From: Alphaproteobacteria bacterium
Lineage (GTDB): Bacteria > Pseudomonadota > Alphaproteobacteria > GCA-016699305
Length of the DNA stretch: 64,000 bases
Assembly: GCA_016699305.1 (NCBI GenBank)
Contig: CP064970.1
Location: 1,984,001 to 2,048,000 of the forward strand
Direction of reading: 5' to 3'
Part shown: positions 59,564 to 64,000 of the stretch, piece by piece
How positions within the stretch are numbered: the first letter of the stretch is position 1
Layout: each line of letters opens with the position of its first letter
The notes under the pieces: generated by a model
What the model was told of the DNA's origin: nothing
The model's database searches: none
The model's input: only the letters and a program-made list of their open reading frames with translations
Program-made: the position numbers and the translations under genes

Positions 59564-60099
59564 TGGCGCGGCGTCGGCGGAGCTTGAGGTTGGACGCGGT
59601 GTCAGTGGATTACGGGACTCCCGAGGCCGCGCGGCAGGCGGACGCGCCCAAGGTAGCCGAATGCGACCCGCACGAACCGAACGTGACGGTCATCCACCGC
59701 CGGGTGCTGTCGCAGCGCGTCGTGGACCGCCTGTTGCGCCAGGGGATGATCACCCAGCGGCAGCATCAGGCGGCAGGGTTCTTGTACACCGATTGGCGCG
59801 CCTGTGGCTTTGAGCGGCCCGGCGGCGGCTTTCTGGCGCGGCTGATGCGGGTGCAGGGCGGCGGCAACACCGCCCAAGCCAGCCAGGCGCAGGCCTATGC
59901 CGAGATGCGTCTGCGCGAGGCCCTGAAGGCCGTGGGAGGGCGTCTATCGGATATGCTGGTCAGCGTAGTGTTGATCGACCGGCCCTTGTTGGACGCCTAT
60001 CAGGATCGCCGCTGGACCAATCGCCCTCAACGCCAGGCCGCTGCCGTGACCGATCTGTGCCATGCCCTGGACGATCTGGTGCGGTTTTATGGGGTCTAG
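59563..60099 (+). CDS. Phage protein resembling DUF6456
   Basis: A 178-residue basic protein. After an Arg-rich start, MITQRQHQAAGFLYTDWRACGFERPGGGFLARL, REALKAVGGRLSDMLVSVVLIDRPLLDAY and DLCHALDDLVRFYGV resemble the DUF6456 pattern found in phage and alphaproteobacterial regulators. No function is known. Start shares one base with the replication-gene stop (TGATG). Confidence 0.6.
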   Translation: MARRRRSLRLDAVSVDYGTPEAARQADAPKVAECDPHEPNVTVIHRRVLSQRVVDRLLRQGMITQRQHQAAGFLYTDWRACGFERPGGGFLARLMRVQGGGNTAQASQAQAYAEMRLREALKAVGGRLSDMLVSVVLIDRPLLDAYQDRRWTNRPQRQAAAVTDLCHALDDLVRFYGV

Positions 60100-60101
60100 C
60101 G

Positions 60102-60452
60102 ATGGCTGCGCGTAGAATCGCATGGAGGCAGAGAGCCAAAAAGCTGCTGGTATTGATGCCCAAGGAAAGGTGGTTGAACACGGATGAGATCGCCCATGCC
60201 ATCGCGCCGATCCCGTTCGATAGGGTCACAAAGGAGGCTCTGGCTCGGCTTCACTTTGAGGGCCTGATTAACCGCACGCACCCGGATTTACGGCTGCAGT
60301 CGTCTCTAGTGCGGCACTCCCTGCGCTACTGGGTGCCTAAGGCCGAGCAGACAGCCGCGCGTCCCCCACGACTGTGCCTGCGCTGTCGCAGAGAGTTCAT
60401 ACCGGATCATCGCTGGAATTACTTGTGTCGTCCGAACTGTGGGGAAGGATGA
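60102..60452 (+). CDS. Phage protein with winged-helix-like part and C-terminal zinc finger
   Basis: A 116-residue basic protein. MPKERWLNTDEIAHAIAPIPFDRVTKEALARLHFEGLIN has a winged-helix pattern. The C-terminus CLRCRREFIPDHRWNYLCRPNC is a small treble-clef-like Cys cluster. A DNA-binding role is likely but untested. ATGA overlap with the next gene. Confidence 0.6.
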   Translation: MAARRIAWRQRAKKLLVLMPKERWLNTDEIAHAIAPIPFDRVTKEALARLHFEGLINRTHPDLRLQSSLVRHSLRYWVPKAEQTAARPPRLCLRCRREFIPDHRWNYLCRPNCGEG

Positions 60453-60649
60453 TGTACAGCAGAAAAGACCTAGCTGAGTGCGCGCACCGTGAACTGCAAA
60501 AACGCATCGAAAATTATCCGCGATGGGTCAATGAGCGGAAAATGACCCGCAGCACCGCTGACGATCAAATAGCCAAGATGCGCGCGATCTATCGGTTGCT
60601 GGTCGCACTGTCGGATCAAGAGATTCATGGTGGGCAGGGTGGTGCGTGA
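60449..60649 (+). CDS. Small helical phage protein
   Basis: 66 residues (YSRKDLAECAHRELQKRIENYP...), helical and basic. GGGGAAGG just before ATG-ATG supports the start. Its last 25 bases overlap the end of the convergent AcrVA2-like gene. Function unknown. Confidence 0.6.
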   Translation: MMYSRKDLAECAHRELQKRIENYPRWVNERKMTRSTADDQIAKMRAIYRLLVALSDQEIHGGQGGA

Positions 60650-61638
60650 TCAGGCACATCATCGACGTTGACCGCTATTGGGGGTAGCCAGCGCAGGCAG
60701 CGTGCGGTTCGGCCTGGGCCGACGAGATAGGTGTGCCAATGCGCGCGGCGGATATGGGCGCGGGGCCTGGTCCGGCCTGTCTGCGGGTCGATCTCGTACT
60801 GGTCTGTATCGTGCAGGGCGTAAGCGCGCCGCAGGGCCGCGCCCAGGCGGACGCCAACATCCCATATCGTGGGCTGGTCCGGTGCAAATAGACGCCAGCC
60901 CAGCTTGGTCCTGATGGGACGAGGATAGGCCGGACGGCGTGTGCTATCGCCGATCTCGGCATCGTCGGCGCATAGATACAGCAGTAGGGATATCAGCGGC
61001 TCGACCGTTTGACGTATGTCCGCGCCCAGCGACGGCGGGAGATCAGGGACCGGCGGGGCGATGGATCGAACATTGGCCTGCGCCAACTCGATGGCGCGAG
61101 TGATGGCCTCATCCAGCGTCCATGCCCCCAAATGCAGGGGCTGCGGATGCAGGCCTGCATCGGTATCCAACAATAGCCGCAGCTCCTCGATCCCGCTGTT
61201 GGCGTCGCGTTCAAGATGTGCAAAAAATCCGTGCAGCCGGTCCCCATAGGCCTGCTGTCCGGGCGTGTCGATATACACACACCACTCTGGAAGGTGGTAG
61301 AGAATATCGCATGGCAGGTCGCCCGAGATCGACGTGTCGGCCAGGGCGGCGTAGAGCGCGGGATCATAGCGGTAGATACCCTGCGTTGGTCGCCAGGCAG
61401 CCAGCGCCGCGAGGCGACTCACCCCGGCGATATCACCCACGCCGAGCCTGTGAGGGCCGCCCCCGCTGACTATGGCGTAGGCCGCCGCCATAGGGCAGTA
61501 GCACCACTCCGGCCAGTCTGGCAGCCCTCTCCCGCGATCTTGGCGATAGGCGTCGTACTGACGCCACGCGCCGGGGTAGTCTCTGGACGCAGCGATAAGA
61601 TGCGCCCGAGAGCGCGTGAGCTCACCGCGATTTGGCAC
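60625..61638 (-). CDS. AcrVA2-family anti-CRISPR-like protein
   Basis: About 337 residues, close to the 322 of Moraxella AcrVA2, which lowers Cas12a levels by recognising its nascent N-terminus. Aligned landmarks, in order: VSRLAALAAWRPTQGIYRYD; LPEWCVYID (residues 116-124; LPDWCVYVD in AcrVA2); LLLDTDAG; PLISLLLYLCADDAEI; WDVGVRLGAALRRAY; and HIRRAHWHTYLVG with RWLPPIAVN at the C-terminus (HIRRGHWHGYW and RWQPAVFVN in AcrVA2). GTG at 61638 after GAGG is the best start; a longer frame reaches 61716. Family membership is clear; activity and target are not shown by sequence. Last gene of a five-gene operon with ibrA and ibrB. Confidence 0.82.
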   Translation of the reverse strand: MPNRGELTRSRAHLIAASRDYPGAWRQYDAYRQDRGRGLPDWPEWCYCPMAAAYAIVSGGGPHRLGVGDIAGVSRLAALAAWRPTQGIYRYDPALYAALADTSISGDLPCDILYHLPEWCVYIDTPGQQAYGDRLHGFFAHLERDANSGIEELRLLLDTDAGLHPQPLHLGAWTLDEAITRAIELAQANVRSIAPPVPDLPPSLGADIRQTVEPLISLLLYLCADDAEIGDSTRRPAYPRPIRTKLGWRLFAPDQPTIWDVGVRLGAALRRAYALHDTDQYEIDPQTGRTRPRAHIRRAHWHTYLVGPGRTARCLRWLPPIAVNVDDVPDHAPPCPP

Positions 61639-61798
61639 GGAGCCGCCTCGCCGCAGCCAGCGCCAAACGAATGCCCACACTGATAACTCCGCCGCCGATC
61701 TCCCGCGCCAACGCACGGTCCGCCTCGGACAGATAGACCTCTATCGATTTTCCGCCCTCCATCATCTGTGGCCGGCCAGGCTTGCGCAGCTTATTCAT
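61622..61798 (-). CDS. Small ribbon-helix-helix-like protein
   Basis: 58 residues. A basic start (NKLRKPGRPQ) leads to a strand KSIEVYLSEADRALA and two helices ending GGGVISVGIRLALAAARRL, the pattern of phage RHH-type DNA-binding proteins. It sits between ibrB and the AcrVA2-like gene, overlapping both, and may be the operon's repressor, like Aca proteins in other anti-CRISPR operons; this is inference. Confidence 0.62.
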   Translation of the reverse strand: MNKLRKPGRPQMMEGGKSIEVYLSEADRALAREIGGGVISVGIRLALAAARRLRAKSR

Positions 61799-62427
61799 TG
61801 TGTGTCCCATGCTTCAGAAAAATCTCGGTCTGAAAATAGCTCAGCTAATCCGCCGATCTGCTTCAAACGAAGTACTTCGTCCGTATCCATCCCCAGTTCT
61901 TTGGCGATCCGCTTGTCGTCCCAATTGCGCTTGGATAGTTCTATGACTATGTCCGACATGGCTGAAACCATATGCCGCCCGCGCGCGCGGTTATGGCGGA
62001 TTGTAGCGGCGATCCGATCTGATCTGGACGTACGGTCAGTATTCACTGTAGTGACCGGCAGATAGCCGTGCAGCCGATCCCGTATATCTAAAGTCTCGCG
62101 TCCGACGCGATTCCGATGAAACCCGTCGATCACTGTACGGGAATCATCGGAATCTGCATAGGTGACAATTGGCTGCGTATATCCATCCTCGCGCACTGAA
62201 TGCTCCAAGAGGCGCATTTCTGGGGGGGCCACCTTGTTCGGATTGTAATCGTTCGCTTCGATTTCCTCAGCTTTAACCCAAAGGATTAGGTCGACTGGCT
62301 CCTGAGAAAATGGGCTGACCAAATGTAGTTCTGTGCGCACGCGGTTGAGTTCAGCAACCCGCTGGTCAAGTGGCAGTACAGAGATGGCCTCGACCAAAGC
62401 CGCGCTCAATGCTGCTATATCCCCCAT
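61795..62427 (-). CDS. ibrB: ParB-like nuclease-fold protein IbrB-like
   Basis: A 210-residue protein with a ParB/sulfiredoxin-type domain: LWVKAEEIEANDYNPNKVAPPEMRLLEHSVREDGYTQPIVTY, VIDGFHRNRVG, then RGRHMVSAMSDIVIELS and an HTH-like end (KRIAKELGMDTDEVLRLKQI). This is the IbrB group, always found with the PP-loop protein IbrA. AGGAGG before the ATG, which overlaps ibrA by 13 bases. Not a plasmid partition protein. Confidence 0.85.
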   Translation of the reverse strand: MGDIAALSAALVEAISVLPLDQRVAELNRVRTELHLVSPFSQEPVDLILWVKAEEIEANDYNPNKVAPPEMRLLEHSVREDGYTQPIVTYADSDDSRTVIDGFHRNRVGRETLDIRDRLHGYLPVTTVNTDRTSRSDRIAATIRHNRARGRHMVSAMSDIVIELSKRNWDDKRIAKELGMDTDEVLRLKQIGGLAELFSDRDFSEAWDTQ

Positions 62428-63611
62428 CGTAACCTCCTATTCTTCATGACACTGAGATAGCGTTCATACGACTCGCTCTTTGTTTGCGAGAAACTTAACC
62501 CCTTGCACCAATAGTCGTTTCTCAGAAGAGCCTTGCAGATGCGAGTCCAGCTTGGCTTTTTGCGATCATTCATCTCCCCTTCATCGGGGATGCCGCTCGG
62601 ATAGCTGCGGTCCTCGTACCACTTGATGAAGACGGCAATTTTATTACGATAATGCTCTGCTGTATGCGCAGGCATGGATGCTAGAAGTAACTCGGCAAAA
62701 CTCTCCCATGTATGGCCGGGAGGTTTCTTGATTTTAGAAACCCCCGTGATATTGCCGCGCTCCTGCGCATAAAGAGCGCCGCTGTTGGCACCGTTGACGC
62801 GGGCTACGACTTTGCCCCATGTCTCGGGCTCAATGACCTGATATAACCACAACCCCTTACGTTGATCATCGCCATAGGGCTGGCATATACGCATCTGATG
62901 GGGTGTCAGTCCAGCAAGATGCATTCGATCATAAAGCTTGTTATGGGGCATTCCTGTTCTCGCGTGGTAGGTCCATAAATCCTCCGTCCGCCAATCGTAA
63001 ATCGGGTATATGTTCCAGAGCGGCCCACCGCATGATGTCGTCCATGAGCGCCCCTCGAACCGCGTCTTGTCGATAATGAGTGTGCGGAATCGATTAAGGC
63101 TCTCGTCAGCGCGAATGCCTACAAGGCAGGCAGTTGATTTCCCAGCGGCAAAATGGTGGCCAAAAGCTGGAACGAGTTCCTCGAACTCCATCTCGTGTCG
63201 AAACCAAGGATATGCTTCTGGGCTCTTAACAGATTGTGGGTGAGGCTCGCGTATCCATAAATCGCGGGCGGATGGGTCCCAGCAAGTCCATCGTGGTGTG
63301 TATTGCGAAACTGCATTACGGAGGATCAACGGCAACGCAATCCAATGGGGATCGACCAACTCTCGATAGAGGTCATAGCATTCGGCGACATGCTCAATGG
63401 TCAAGCGATACTGAGCTTCAAGATCAACAAACAACAATCCAACCTTACGTCCCCGAATCCGAGCCTCATCCATCGCCAGATGCAGCATGACGGTTGAATC
63501 TTTCCCGCCAGAGAAACTAACGTAAATGCGCTCAAATGTGTCGAACGTCCAAGCGATTCTTTCTCGCGCCGCAGTCAGGACATCAACGCCGAGTCCTATT
63601 TTACGAGACAT
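62415..63611 (-). CDS. ibrA: PP-loop PAPS-reductase-like protein IbrA-like (DUF3440)
   Basis: A 398-residue member of the phosphoadenosine-phosphosulfate-reductase family. The PP-loop is VSFSGGKDST (about 31-40). LFVDLEAQYRLTIEHVAECYDLY, CLVGIRADESLNRF and WNIYPIYDWRTEDLWTYHARTGMPHNKLYDRMHLAGL follow, as in IbrA and related DUF3440 proteins. IbrA and IbrB of E. coli activate prophage-borne genes; the chemistry of the pair is unresolved. GAGG before the ATG. Its start overlaps the gene upstream by 16 bases. Confidence 0.88.
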   Translation of the reverse strand: MSRKIGLGVDVLTAARERIAWTFDTFERIYVSFSGGKDSTVMLHLAMDEARIRGRKVGLLFVDLEAQYRLTIEHVAECYDLYRELVDPHWIALPLILRNAVSQYTPRWTCWDPSARDLWIREPHPQSVKSPEAYPWFRHEMEFEELVPAFGHHFAAGKSTACLVGIRADESLNRFRTLIIDKTRFEGRSWTTSCGGPLWNIYPIYDWRTEDLWTYHARTGMPHNKLYDRMHLAGLTPHQMRICQPYGDDQRKGLWLYQVIEPETWGKVVARVNGANSGALYAQERGNITGVSKIKKPPGHTWESFAELLLASMPAHTAEHYRNKIAVFIKWYEDRSYPSGIPDEGEMNDRKKPSWTRICKALLRNDYWCKGLSFSQTKSESYERYLSVMKNRRLRWGI

Positions 63612-63988
63612 TGCTCAACCTCTTCTTTGGTGAGACGCTGTGGCTGACTATTGGTGATCCGGAGAAAATATCGCTCAGTGGAGTTCCATGACTGTGGTGA
63701 ACTTACCTCGTAAATCGGTCCTTCTTCTAAGAAATAAGTGACATATATCCCGCGTGATCCAACGGAATTTGATCTACAGTAATCCTTCGCGCCACTAACA
63801 AATACTCTTGCCCATCCGCCGCGGCCATCAGAGCCAAATATGCGTGCGACCCAGTTGCGGGATCGAAAGCCGACCATGGGTCCAAGGGCTTTCATGTTGT
63901 CGCCAATTGCCTCAAGAGATATGGCAAATCGTGGCCGCCCCGTAATTACATTAAGGAATTGTGTTTGCAAAGGCCGCGGCTGTGCCAT
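63596..63988 (-). CDS. Unknown protein upstream of ibrA
   Basis: A 130-residue protein (MAQPRPLQTQFLNVITGRPRFAISLEAI...), mostly strands, with GFRSRNWVARIFGSDGRGGWARVFVSGAKDY and GSRGIYVTYFLEEGPIYEV. No domain recognised. It overlaps ibrA and is the first gene of the operon seen in the window; more may lie to the right. Confidence 0.6.
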   Translation of the reverse strand: MAQPRPLQTQFLNVITGRPRFAISLEAIGDNMKALGPMVGFRSRNWVARIFGSDGRGGWARVFVSGAKDYCRSNSVGSRGIYVTYFLEEGPIYEVSSPQSWNSTERYFLRITNSQPQRLTKEEVEQCLVK

Positions 63989-64000
63989 GGCGATCTGCCG

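Noticed and set aside
61795..62427. ParB-like gene as a plasmid partition protein
   Set aside because: No parA or parS-like repeats, and the gene is coupled to ibrA.
62415..63611. IbrA-like gene read as CysH or DndC
   Set aside because: The length and the WNIYPIYDWRTEDLW block fit DUF3440/IbrA, and the ParB-like partner is the IbrB type; no dnd or cys genes are nearby.

Overview
The window is GC-rich alphaproteobacterial DNA, probably Rhodospirillales-like or another deep lineage. The evidence is gene order: lptF-lptG-surA, an olsB-olsA pair, miaB-ybeY-corC-lnt followed by an HTH regulator, tsaE-amgK-murU-addB, hemC-hemD-Mic60-like-hemY, addA, and a complete-looking cpaA-to-tadC pilus-machine operon. 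Exact taxonomy cannot be read from the sequence alone.

Host chromosome, 1-45340. The left edge cuts fabD, which is followed by fabG. Then come tRNA-Tyr, a divergent LpoA-like/rsmI pair and tRNA-Val. A long rightward run (3908-14663) of overlapping envelope and RNA genes follows: N-formylglutamate amidohydrolase family, LptF, LptG, SurA, OlsB, OlsA, MiaB, YbeY, CorC, Lnt. An HTH regulator stands at 14824. A leftward block (20950-15394) holds MutT, TsaE, AmgK, MurU and AddB, translationally coupled by 4-bp overlaps. A rightward block (21015-29149) holds HemC, HemD, a Mic60-like protein, HemY, a HAD phosphatase and AddA. An unknown gene and an IS481-type transposase separate this from the leftward Tad operon (39808-31222; CpaA, B, C, D, E, F, TadB, TadC). 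No pilin gene is visible with the operon. IspB, PurC, FabI, a small MscS channel and Obg finish the host part.

Prthe integrated element, 45342 to beyond the right edge. The 3' half of a tRNA-Ala(GGC) gene, including the G3:U70-type acceptor strand and CCA, sits directly beside a tyrosine integrase, while its 5' half is missing. That is the displaced-half junction expected when a phage integrates into a tRNA gene, so the other end lies outside the window. The element is lambda-like in layout. A leftward C4-RNA/antirepressor/xis/int operon lies at 49446-45497. A leftward early operon lies at 53067-50530. The immunity region has cI and cro-like genes back to back at 56255/56347, and accessory genes sit between the leftward early promoter and cI: a HigBA-type toxin-antitoxin pair, a second C4-like RNA followed by a 29-residue membrane peptide, and an HTH regulator with a PLD-like sensor domain. 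Rightward early genes follow, including a VRR-NUC nuclease and a replication protein whose gene contains palindromic iterons. Near-identical promoter/operator sequences at 53128-53101 (leftward) and 56313-56340 (rightward) look like PL and PR.

The right end (63988-60625) is a tight leftward operon of a 130-residue unknown, IbrA (PP-loop PAPS-reductase-like), IbrB (ParB-like), a 58-residue ribbon-helix-helix-like protein, and a clear member of the AcrVA2 anti-CRISPR family. With the two C4 RNAs and the duplicated toxin promoter, this operon is the most unusual content of the window.
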